DNA of 64,000 nucleotides from Macrotrachela quadricornifera. Taxonomy: Eukaryota; Rotifera; Eurotatoria; Philodinida; Philodinidae. Positions 1 through 10,964 of the stretch are shown here, piece by piece; the stretch's first letter is position 1, and every line of letters begins with the position of its first letter. Both the position numbers and the translations under genes were made by a program. Under the pieces are notes generated by a model. The model had not been told where the DNA came from. It saw only the letters and a program-made list of their open reading frames with translations, and did no database searches. The stretch lies in NCBI GenBank assembly GCA_022393335.1, contig JAJEKB010020966.1, forward strand, positions 62,001 to 126,000, read 5' to 3'.

Positions 1-262
1 TATGTACGGTATGATAAAAGGACTATATATATAATCGTAAGAAAGAATTCCTAATCAAAGATCAAATTTTTTCTAAGAGTTGAGCACGATTGAAATACTT
101 CTAAGATAGATGGACACACACATATTTTACTACGGCCGTAACAAGGCAGTTAGTAAACACAAAAGATAAAGCACGTCGAGAAAAATTTTCTTTTTCCCTT
201 TTGCCAAAATTAGTAGACAATATCCATTTACTAGCTGTCTATGCTAATTATTTCCTCCCTAG

Positions 263-1302
263 ATCATTCGTTTCAAGATGAATTTAATCGAGATGGTACA
301 ATAAATCTGAGTAAATGGCAATTTAAAGATGGAGGTGGAGGATTTGGAAATAATGAAGCACAATATTACACTGATCGTTCGCAAAATGCACGATGCGAAA
401 ATGGGCGACTCATAATCGAAGCGCATAAAGAAAATTTTCACAATCATCATTATACATCAGCTAGACTGAGAAGTAAACAAGCTTTTCTCTATGGACGAAT
501 ACAAGTAAATAAGAGTTTTATATGAATAAATATAGCTAGCTGTTGCTTACAACTATTACTACATGTTTCTCTAGATTCGAGCTAGACTACCATCTGGCAG
601 AGGTACATGGTCAACAATTCTACTGGTAAGTGATAAAGAATAAATTAAATCATTATTGTTACTCTCTTTTACGGCCTTGCTTCTCATTTTCAGGTGCCTG
701 AGAGACATACTTATGGAGGAAGATGGCCAGAGAGTGGTCAAATTGACTTAATGGTGCATCTTGGACATGACAAAACAAAAATTGATTCTGGCATTCATAC
801 AAAAGCAAATAATTCTATCAATAACAATCAACCAATACACTCGGTTAATGTCTCTGATGCAACGACACAATTTAAAATTTATACATGTACGTTTTTAATG
901 AAGTATAAAGATTTAAAATTGTTTTCTTTCAGTAAAATGGGATCCAGATAAAATTGAAACGTTTGTCGGTCCTGATGAACAGCAAGCATACCAAACATCG
1001 ATGTTCGTTTGGGATAAAGGTGATAAGGACTGGACTCAATGGTAAGGCTTATATGAGACACAAAAACCTAATAAAATCATACTTTTTTCTTCGTTCACTA
1101 CTAGGCCGTTCGATAAACCATTTCATCTTCAATTAAATCTTGCAGTTGGAGGTACTTGGTAAGAGAATTGTTCACTATGTTTACTGTCACTTGTAATCTA
1201 AATAAGTTACTGATATGTTTTAGGGGAGATCAACAAGGTATTGATGATGGTGCCTTTCCACAACGAATGGAAATTGATTGGATTCGTTTTACTCCCCGAT
1301 AG
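263..1302 (+). CDS. GH16 beta-1,3-glucanase-like protein lacking both catalytic glutamates (5' part incomplete)
   Basis: Six exons join in phase: 263-504, 575-625, 694-886, 933-1041, 1105-1158 and 1224-1302, all with GT-AG introns of 46-70 nt. The product shows the laminarinase (GH16) signature in order: a DEF..G.I....W start, an Asn-Asn-E-x-Q-Y-Y-T segment, the RARLPSGRGTWSTILL strand, the active-site strand, then WDPDKIE.FV, LNLAVGG.WG and a C-terminal FPQRMEIDWIRF. GH16 enzymes hydrolyse beta-1,3 or beta-1,3/1,4 glucans using Glu-x-Asp-x-x-Glu; here that strand reads SGQIDLMVH, so the nucleophile Glu is Gln and the acid/base Glu is Val, while the central Asp remains. Family knowledge says such loss occurs in the beta-glucan recognition proteins (GNBP/bGRP), so a binding role is inferred. 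The first codons are uncertain: an acceptor-like site ends at 262 and no signal peptide is seen, so an upstream exon may be missed or lie outside the window. Confidence 0.85.
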
Positions 1303-2638
1303 TTAAAACGAGGAAGATGTAGCCATTTGACTTTTTCTTTTATTTGAATTATCTATTAATATATTTTTTTATCTTTCTTATACCTTTTTAATGTGTATGT
1401 ATATTCGTTTTCTTTTATTCACAGGACGATTGAATGCTGTTTCAATAAGTAAATATTTATTTTTGAAAGTATTAGCAACTTCTAAGAAAAGTACACAGAA
1501 ACTCTAGTGTAACAATCATAGTGAGCGTTCTTCAAAAATCTGTATATTCAATCCTTTCTTCCTTATCTCTCTCACGTATCAAAAATATTATGAAAAAAGT
1601 AATAATACGGTATACTGTTGAGTAATTTTTGATTAAATAAAAACTTCTAACAACAAGTCAAATAATGCCAGATCTTAAAAAATTGGAAATACTTTGTTTT
1701 TTTCTTCTTTCTGTTCTTAATTCTATGCTAAGTACCACTGTGATATATATACATCACTATCAATACATGTAATTTGAACTCACTGATTTTCAAAGCCATT
1801 ACAATCATCCTATAGAGCATAGTCTAAAGTATGTTTTACTAATCAATGATTTTAATTCCATTTTTTAATTAGTAGAAAATGTTATACGAACAAGTTATAA
1901 AATTCATTCATTTGATCTAGTCAATAGACCACATTCATATATTTAAATAGCTTGATATATATCACTCTCATTTATACTAATGACATTGATCGTGACAGGA
2001 CTATATTTTGTAATTTATTTGAAAGATCTCAACGCAATACACGTTCTTAGTTGTAATTCCATGTATTGAGACTAAAACCAACATTTTAAAATTTTTCAAT
2101 AAAAGGAACATTCAAAAAGGCTAAAACAATTTAAGATCACAGCAAACATCGAGCTTCTTTTGCACGTTGTTGTTGTTGTACTTTATACAAATACAAGACA
2201 TTATATCTTGTTATTGAAAATTTTTTAGTGTAGGTAGATTTCTATAACTTGTATTCGTATTATAAATTTTCAGACCTCTGTCACTTCACAATCACGAGAT
2301 GTGAGGCCTCTGACTATGATATGCTAGAACTTGATGATACAATCGCAATCAGTGTACTAATCTTTAGATAAATTTTGTTCATTACGAAATTGTGACAAAA
2401 GAATTTAAATGAAAAAAATAGACTTTAATCGTAATACACAATGTTGTTTTTACATATCGTATACGTACGTCCATTAATTATATTTACTGTTATTCAATAG
2501 CAAACTGTTTTAAACATCGGAAAGAATATATATATAACAGAAGTGTATAAAAGCCGTCGACTATATGTGGAGAAGAAAAGAGTAGGGGTTGGGATGTCTT
2601 GTAATATGTTCAAGGGTTTAGTTAGTTTATTTGTTTTT
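1303..2638. other. Intergenic, no gene seen
   Basis: AT-rich, no open frame with family resemblance on either strand. It lies between the 3' ends of two convergent genes, so it should hold both 3' UTRs. Confidence 0.5.
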
Positions 2639-4607
2639 TTAAAACCATATGATTAATTGTTTGTGATCATTTATTTTATACATAAAATCTAATTTATCAT
2701 TCAAAGACATATTCATCATAAATTGATCTATCAATTGAATAAATTCATTTGTAAATGTACCTATTCCTAGACTATTATTAATTTTTAATAATACATATTG
2801 TAGATTTATAAATTTAAATTGATATAAAATTTTTAATAAATTTAATACTTCATTTTGATTATTTGTTATACATTTTAAATTTTTTATATTTGTAGATAAT
2901 AATGAAAAAAAATCTATTAATATATCTTCTGTAATATCATCCGGATCAAAATAAAGTATTAATGTTTGAATTGTTAATATTTTTGATATTAAATCACGAT
3001 ATTGTAAATAGATTTTAAAAATAATTTTTAATTCGAATAAATTTGGTAGAAAATTAATTATATGAATAATTAATGTTGATTGTAAATGATCAAAATTTTC
3101 AAATTTTAATGATTTTATTTTTGTTAAATCTATTATATGACATAAATCATTAATTATTTGAGATGATTGATCATTATTATTTGATAAACAATTAATTAAA
3201 ATTAATGATTCAACATTTGAATAATAACATTGTTTAGAACTTTTATTAATTATATCTATTGAATCGAATTCTTTATTATATAATTCAATATATAAATTTT
3301 GAATATTTTTTGTTGAATATGAATTATTCATTATTGTTATTGTTGATAATGTTTCTATATTATATAAAATTGTATGAAAATATTTAATAGACCATGGTAA
3401 TGTATAAAGTATAAATTTAATTTGAACTTTTGGATTATAATCAATTGCAAAATACCAATGAGAATCGAAAAAAAATTTTGTTTGAAATGTTGATAATATT
3501 TGTTTGATATTAATTGAATTTGATGGTAATATTGATAAAGTAATATCTAAATGAAAATCTTTTAATAATATAAACGATTTTAAGAAATTTTCCCATTTTT
3601 GACCATTAGTATATTCATATGACCAACAAGATATTGCTAAACGTTTTAATTGTTGAGATAATGAACGTAATAATAATTGTAATTCATCAAATTCTTTAAA
3701 TATAAATAAAATAAAAAATTAATATATGAATTTTTTCATAGAATATTTTTAAAAATTAGTTTAGAATCCTTTTTTTATCTATATGATGAATATAATTCTG
3801 TAAGAAAATATGTCAGATTTATAGAGAACTATCTTTTAATTAAATTAAAAATAAGAATTTTTTTTTTTAGATACCTAAATTTTGTACGTATAATTGTAAA
3901 TCATATAAATTTGGTACAAATTGATTAAGATTATCATTAATAGATGTCGAATAATTTTCGGATCTAATATATATAAATAATTTTTTTAATTTTGGTAAAT
4001 AACGAAGTAATTCTTGAAATTGTTCAATATAAAAATATCGATAAATACATAAATATTCAATATTTGATATAGATATTTGTGATTCTATTAATGTATACGA
4101 AGGATAATAATAATTTAAAAATAATAATTCAAATTGTTTTAATGAAGATATAGTAATTAATTTTATAAATTGTTGTAAATGTAAATTTATTTTTGATTGA
4201 ATACGTAAAAATACTAATTGTTTAAATGTTGGTAATATTGATAATAAATAAATAGCATTATCTTTATTTAAATTTTTTATTCTTAATGATTTTAAATTCA
4301 TTATATTTAATTTATCAAGAATTTTAATACAATTACATAAATCATCATCAATATCTAAAATAATTAGTATTTTATCTTGTTGATATTGAATTTTTGGTAT
4401 TATTGAATTACAATAATGATTATATATTGATTTTTGTTTAATATTATTTAAATCAATATGATATAAAGACAATGAATGAATTAAATTATTAAATCTTTTA
4501 TTTAGATTATAAAATGATTGAAATAAATCATAAACATTTAAATATTTAAATATTGTTAATATTAATTCATTGGGTAATACTTCTTCAAATTGAGATAATG
4601 ATGACAT
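2639..4607 (-). CDS. F-box protein with degenerate leucine-rich region, 595 aa
   Basis: Two exons on the minus strand, 4607-3875 and 3693-2639, join through a GT-AG intron in phase 1; the join gives one open frame of 595 aa. Residues about 9-50 (LPNELILTIFKYLNVYDLFQSF..) match the F-box, the Skp1-binding module of SCF ubiquitin ligases. The rest is Leu/Ile/Asn/Lys-rich with irregular LxxLxL spacing, as in fast-evolving F-box/LRR proteins. A close architectural relative of nearly equal length (592 aa) is at 34096-35874 on the other strand, but lacks this intron; both contain an aligned EF..(I/L)..LL and a W-E-(H/N)-(L/F)-(I/L)-K-S-F block. Role as an SCF substrate receptor is inferred from the F-box only; the target is unknown. 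Codon use is extremely AT-rich. Confidence 0.85.
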
Positions 4608-5316
4608 TTCTTGTATTATAAAATAACAAATTCTTCTATAATTAAAAGTTAATCATGAGAAAATTTTGTTGTCTTGAATACATAACCAATACAATTCTTC
4701 TACATAACCTCCATTAAACTATGTTTTTTTTTCTTTCTCTCTTCTATATGTTATTATATTAGTGTGCTGATGGAACAAATAAAGCAAAAAGAGTTGTAAG
4801 CGAAACTATATATAATAACAATTTCTCAAAAAAATGGAATAGGTAGAATTTTTAATTTATACCAATGAGTAGAGAAAATTTGTCTACATCGAATTGTGTT
4901 TTATATTTATATTTTTAATCAATAATTTACTGAGTTGAAGAGAAACAGAAATATCACAGCACATGTCATAATAAGATAGCAACCTAGGACATCTATCGAA
5001 GTATAACTTTTTAATGCTGACAACTGAAGAAGTGTAGTTTTTAGTATTTGAAAGAGAAGTTTGAAGGATACGAATTTATATAAAAATAAAAATTCTCCAA
5101 AATAAACTTAGCAACATAGATGATTCCGTTTTTTTCTCTTTGACATTGAAATGACATTTAAAAGCAGATGAAATAAGCGACAATTATTTATTAAGTAAAG
5201 CACATTATCTCTTGTAAAATAATTGTATAGGATTTCAGAGACAAATATGAGAAGAAAAAAATAGATGAATAAAGTATTAAGAAATGTCTGTTGATTAGGA
5301 AATAGTTCATGATCCT
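4608..5316. other. Intergenic, no gene seen
   Basis: AT-rich sequence between two minus-strand genes. It should contain the promoter of the F-box gene and the 3' UTR of the collar-domain gene, but no distinct motif can be supported. Confidence 0.4.
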
Positions 5317-6079
5317 TTATAATTTCATAATATAAGTGAGTGCATAGTATCGAGGAATTAAATTAATTTCAGACGATGTTGCAACATGAGAATGAGGTTG
5401 ATTTTGTCCATTTGATTTAATTGTATGTTTATGTTGACAACTTGTACAATTTTCCCATGGTTGTCGACGAATATGAAAATAGCGAGTACTACTATCAACA
5501 TGTTTTTGAGTTGTTGTGACATAATATTTTGGCTCTGCTTCAAGATCATAATAAATACTCTCGTTATCTTCAATTCCTGTCACATCATCATGAGAATGAC
5601 TTGCAAGTTGTGCTTCAGATAATACAGTGCCCTGAACTGAGATTATTGGAGTTGCACTAGATGAACCACCAATACTGTGCGCTTTATGTGCTGCACCTAC
5701 ACTTGAAATGAACAAATTGAATAATTTTTTGCATGAAAGAAAAAATACAAACCAGAGCCAATAACGAATCGATCGCTTAAATCAGGTGAACCATTTTTTC
5801 CATCACAAATAACCCAACCTTCAGGAATCCTATTTTCTTCTCCACTCCTAAAGAGAAAAGACGATGAATAAATCACAAGAAAAACTAAAATTAATTTACA
5901 TACCATAGTACAATTACTCCTTTCGGTATTAAATAACGATGATCAGACCATGAACATCTAAATTGAAATAGTAAGATGAATAATGTCATTTATATGAAAG
6001 ATAAAATCGACTTGAATGATATTTACTGTGCATGCGGAAATAATATAGCAAATATGGTTAGTAAAACAATGAAGAACAT
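5317..6079 (-). CDS. Secreted phage-tail-collar-domain protein, 193 aa, four exons
   Basis: Minus-strand exons 6079-6027, 5957-5904, 5847-5753 and 5696-5317 join in phases 2, 2 and 1 to give 193 aa. Exon 1 encodes Met followed by a run of hydrophobic residues ending near Pro-His-Ala-Gln, a clear signal peptide. The mature part carries the Phage Tail Collar signature: IPKGVIVLWSG, then IPEGWVICDG, PDLSDRFVIGSG, a TVLSEAQLASHSH strand and the terminal RYYALTYIMKL. In phages this fold forms the trimeric tip of tail fibres and baseplates. The segment between the two His-rich pieces (about residues 110-175, with a Cys-x-x-Cys and several His) is longer than in a minimal collar. Introns plus signal peptide show it has been domesticated in a eukaryote. 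Function is unknown; extracellular binding is a guess. Confidence 0.85.
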
Positions 6080-7292
6080 TCTATACGATCAAAATAAAGT
6101 TTTGCTTTTATTTTCGCAGACAACGAACAGATTCGATTTTATTTTTTTTTTATAGAGTCAATCAAAATTTTTAATCCTTAAAAAATTAAGTTTTCTTTTG
6201 CGTCATTTTTATAATATTGATATCAAAGAGTAATTTATTGTTTTTTTCATTCTTTTGTTTCTACATTGCTATGATTTGCTTTCATACGTTAATATATGTC
6301 TAAACAATTGCAATCTTCTTGTTCTTCATTTGTATAAATGACAGATATTAAGAAATATAGATATTAACGTTTGCCACGACAATTGTCTTGATGAATTCGA
6401 TGAAGTATTTCATCAAAGCAATTATATAAATTATAGAAGATTCAAACCTGTATTTATACATGCAATAAAGCTACATATTCGATTTGAAAGTGATGTCAAG
6501 TGAGAGTGCAAATGAAGTTAAAAATTAAAAGTCTCAATCCTTCAATACTCAATTAGTTCAAGTGATAGTTGAATACTTGAGTTCAACTTTCAGGTTTCGT
6601 ATTCTTCTAGAGTTCCTAATAAAAGTCGCTGTAATTGCTTCTTTTTATGTTTCTTTGTATGTTTACTAATCACATGGATAGTAATGAGTATTATTTAAAT
6701 AAGTTCTCGGATAGAGAACTGTAGTTCACACTATTGAAAAGAGAAGATAAAGGTTGCTTATTCAATTCCCTAACCGTCGAAAAATGTTTTTCTCATGAAA
6801 CAAAAGAGAAAGCAAAAGTGTCGTTAAAATTCTCTCAAGAATTATCATAAACTACGAGCATTATTTTGTAATTATGATACTACTTAGTAGAATAGTGATA
6901 AAACAATATAGATAAATAGAATATTGTTCTTCCATCATTTCATTAAAAAGAGAAAATCTCAACCTTTGTATAAGAAATAAATTTCTACCTTGGATTACCT
7001 TTGGATAATCGATCAAATTTTTAATGATTCGTCATGTTTCATTAAAAAAAATCCCGTTCTCAAATGGTTAATGCGATAAAGAATAAAAACTCTCAAAGAA
7101 CAAGACCAATTTCAAAGATAAACAGAGGAACGAAAAACGTAAGAAGAAAAAAGATAAGACAACCAAGTCACGAAATAAGTATAAAACGATAGCCATACAT
7201 CATTTAGAGCAAAAAAAAAAACGATTACATATACTCGTATTCGATTTTTGTTTTTATTTAGAATAATTGCACGAATAGTAATACAATTCAAC
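6080..7292. other. Intergenic between divergent genes
   Basis: About 1.2 kb between two divergently transcribed genes, so both promoters should lie here. No coding frame is convincing, and no specific regulatory motif could be assigned. Confidence 0.4.
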
Positions 7293-9685
7293 ATGGCTGA
7301 ACATTTATTTGATATTTCAAATAATTTACATTCTCATAGTAAGTCTTTCGAAACACAATGAGCTAATCTTCTAAATTATCAAAAGACGGATTGAATATCC
7401 ATTTCATTTTCTAGTCGTATCGATTCGTGGTTTTCACCAATTGAAATCGAAGAAGTTAACTTCTTCGATTTCAATTGGTGAAAACCACGGGTTACTATCT
7501 AGTGTCATTCTCGAATTATTCGCCATAAATCTATTCTTTTTTAATTTTGGAGTCGACAATAGAATGAAATAGATAAAAAACATGTGTAAGCTATTACATT
7601 GATAAAATTTTAAATTAATTTATTGTTTATTTAGTTATTGAAGATGTACCAACTGTTTCGACAAGAATTTTTTTGATCGGTATATCATCTGTTGATATTA
7701 ATCGTTTGATTGAATGTACTACAAAATTGTTAGGCTATCGTTTTATCAATATGAACGATGAAATTAAATCAAAAATAGAAGGAAATATAGAAGATTATAT
7801 TAATAAAAATGGTTCGGATGCACTTCGTGATCTACAATTAAATACATTGATGAGCATACTTGAAAATTTGATTGATATCAATGTTATAATATGGTGTGGA
7901 GATGATCTTGTTGATAACGTTGATATTCGTAATATATTACATACAGAAAAATTTGTCGTTTATTTAAATCAAGATTGTACCTCTATTGATATGTACAATA
8001 ACTATGAAAATCATAAATTAGCTTATCGACAATGTTCACAATATGAATTTTATATTTTAAAAAATGAAAATGATTGGACATTGTTAGAAAAGAATTTCTG
8101 TTATTTTTTAAAAACAATAACAAATAAAAAATATCGATTAAAAACTAATTCAAGTTTTTTTCTTTCATTAACATCAAATAATCTCTTAATGGTTGATAAA
8201 GATAAATTTCGATCAATTATTAAAGGATGTGATGCTATTGAATTAAGAATTGATTTACTTGATTCATATGATATAGATTTTATTGGTCAACAAATATCTT
8301 ATATACGTAAAAATGCTTTTTTATTACCAATTATTTATACAGTTCGAAGTCAATCACAATATGGAAAATTTAATAATGATGAACAATTAATATTTCATTT
8401 ATTAACATATGGTATAAGATTTGGTTGTGAAATTATTGATGTTGAAACTTGTTGGAATAATGAATTAAGATATGAATGGTTAAATAAATATAAAGATAAA
8501 CATGCAAATATTATTGGATCTATACATGCAGAAAAATTTGATGATATTGAACAAATGTTAATCAAATGTTCACATAATGGTCTAGCTGATATCATTAAAA
8601 TTGTTATTAATACAACAGATATGAAATATATATTACAATTTACTAGTATATGTAAATCATTTAAATTAGAAAATCATCAAAATATAATTTCATTATGTAT
8701 GGGTAATAAAGGAAAATTAACTCGAGTATTAAATGTATTTATGACACCAGTAACACATTCACTTTTATCATATTCATCAGCAAAAGGACAAATGACTATT
8801 GAACAAACTCAATTATTACGTCAAACATTAGGTCTTTTAGAATCAAAAAAATTCTATTTAGTTGGAAAATCAATTGAATATTTATTAACATCATTATTAC
8901 ATCAAACAGGATTTGATTATTTCTATTTACCTTATAAATATGAATTATGTGAAACAGATAATTTTGATATTATTCAATGTATGATTAAACAAGAAGATTT
9001 TGGTGGAGCTAGTATTACATCGCCTTTGAAAATATTTCCATTAGAACTTATAGATTATGTAAGTCAATCAGTTAAAGTAATTGGAACTATAAATACAATT
9101 GTCAAATTAGATAATGGTCAATTATATGGAGATAATACTGAATGGAAAGCCATCTATAAATTATTAGATAATACATTAAAAAAATCAATCAAAAATGAAT
9201 ACAATATTCTTATTCTTGGCACAGGTAGTTTAGCTCAAGCTACATTATATGCTTTGAAAAAACTTAAATTTACTGGTATGATATTTTTATACAATCCTCG
9301 TAATCCAACAAAGGCAAAAGAATTAGCTAAAGAAAATATTATCGCTGTGAATGAACAAGATTTTCTTAAAAATCAGAATATATGTTTAATTATATCTACA
9401 TTACCATCAGACAGTACATTTACATTCGAAGAGAAATTATTTTTTCATCAAACAAATAATTTGCCAGTTTTATTTGATGTTAACTATATTCCTTACCATA
9501 CTTATTTGACTAGACAAGCACAAAAATTCAATTGTCATATCATTCGTGGTATTGATATGTTTATTGAACAAAGACTTGAACAATTTCAATTATGGACAAA
9601 TAAAGCCCATCTTGTCAGATCATTATTGGAACAGACTATTAAACAAAAATACGATGAATTATATATACAATCATCTGATACTTAA
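7293..9685 (+). CDS. AROM C-terminal-like (shikimate kinase-like / 3-dehydroquinase / shikimate dehydrogenase) protein, 698 aa
   Basis: Exon 1 is 7293-7338 (ATG) and exon 2 is 7635-9685, joined in phase 1. Domain order is that of the last three domains of fungal AROM and of the quinate repressor QutR. Residues about 26-60 mimic the shikimate kinase start (FLIG....LLGYRFINMND), but the Walker A Gly-Lys-Thr is absent, so the kinase domain looks dead. Residues about 185-405 are a type I dehydroquinase, keeping AIELRIDLLD, TVRS, DVE, the His of GSIHAEKF, the Schiff-base Lys in ADIIKIV and SSAKGQ. Residues about 420-690 are shikimate dehydrogenase-like: Lys in SITSPLK is kept, but catalytic Asp of GDNTD is Glu and the substrate-binding Ser-x-Ser near the start is lost; the nucleotide loop is GTGSLA. 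Animals normally lack this pathway, so horizontal transfer from a fungus-like donor is inferred. It may be a single-activity enzyme or a regulator. Confidence 0.88.
7426..7489. repeat. Perfect 64-bp palindrome inside an intron
   Basis: Two 32-nt arms are exact reverse complements with no spacer; the centre is GTT|AAC at 7457/7458. It sits within intron 1 (7339-7634) of the AROM-like gene. Confidence 0.95.
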
Positions 9686-10150
9686 AATGACTACAAATTA
9701 AGTTTTGAAAAAAAGAGATTTTTCTACAGAATAGTTATCTAAAAGTCCATTTATTAAATACCTTCAACTAATAAACCGCAAAGAATCTATGTTCTGCTAC
9801 TACATTGCTTTTAATTAACTTTTACGACAAACATGAAATTTATTAGTGTTGAAATCAATCTTTTTTCACTATTCATCCTCACCCTCGTTGAAATTAACAC
9901 TAATTTTCTAATTAAGTAACATTTTAACGATGTTTCATGAGAATCATTATATTAAACTTCATTCAATTCTTGGCAAGTGTGAAAAAATGTAGAATTTTTA
10001 ACGCATTTATTTGAGATTTCATGCTTCTAATGGAAATTATTTCGTTATTTACGAAATAGTTTTCATGCATCGACTATTTTAATGCGTTTACGATGAATGA
10101 TTCCTAAGTGTGAGTCTGCGTTTCACATCTAGTATTGACCATTCTCTAAT
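9686..10150. other. Intergenic, no gene seen
   Basis: 3' flank of the AROM-like gene. A loose inverted arrangement of 'aacgcatt'/'aatgcgtt' occurs around 9998-10090, but nothing codes. Confidence 0.4.
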
Positions 10151-10716
10151 GCAGAGTGAATGCAACATGTAATCTAAAGGGTTTATTTGCATACTGGATT
10201 TTTATAAGGAACTATGAGATACTAAAAAGTATGTCTCATAATAACTGTGATTAATTACTAATGGAACGTTGCATACTTTATCTCGTCAAAAGAGCTGAAA
10301 TTTTTCTCGCGTATATATCTAATTAAGATCCCTTATTCTTGAAAGATTTAGCTCCCTAGCTATAGCTAGTAGTTAAATATATCAATGTGATTGAAACCTA
10401 AATGTTTATATTCCATTTTTGTACTTTTGTCATGTGAAAATAATGGAGAAATCAAGTATGAAAACTTGTGACTCAATCTCATTGATGTATTTCACTACTA
10501 GTTATAACTAGGAAGCTGAAACTTTCAAGAATAGAAGATCTTAATTAACTATATATGACAGGAAAATTTCAGCCGTTTATGATCAGATAAAATATGAGAA
10601 ATACCATTAAAAATCTATCCACAGTTATTATGAAACATTCTTTGTTGTATCTCGTAGTTCCTTAAAAGTCCAGTATGAGGATGAACCCTATATATCATAT
10701 ATTGTATTCACTCCGC
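10151..10716. mobile_element. Foldback/MITE-like element with ~270-bp imperfect inverted arms
   Basis: The left arm begins near gcagagtgaatgcaac and the right arm ends with its degenerate reverse complement at attcactccgcc. Aligned landmarks on both arms include catactggat, aaggaacta(t/c)gagatac, tctcata..aactgtg, gagctgaaatttt, attaagatc and attcttgaaag, meeting near 10420-10450. No open frame is present. It is a non-autonomous element or a chance-preserved inverted duplication; the boundaries are approximate. Confidence 0.7.
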
Positions 10717-10964
10717 CTACAAAATAATCAATAACAGATTCAAAAAAGAGACTCACATTTGGAGACTTTCCTTCATGTATTATTGTATAAGGATGAAAAT
10801 AATTATGATAACCAAGCGAAAGCAACAATGTTATTTGATCAAAATTATTATTATGAATAATTCACTATGTTAATGTTAGTTGATGAAATATAAGTAAATA
10901 AACTAATTGCAAAGTAAACAAGTTCATCAATCATTTTTATTTCATAAGAAACTATTACAGTGAA

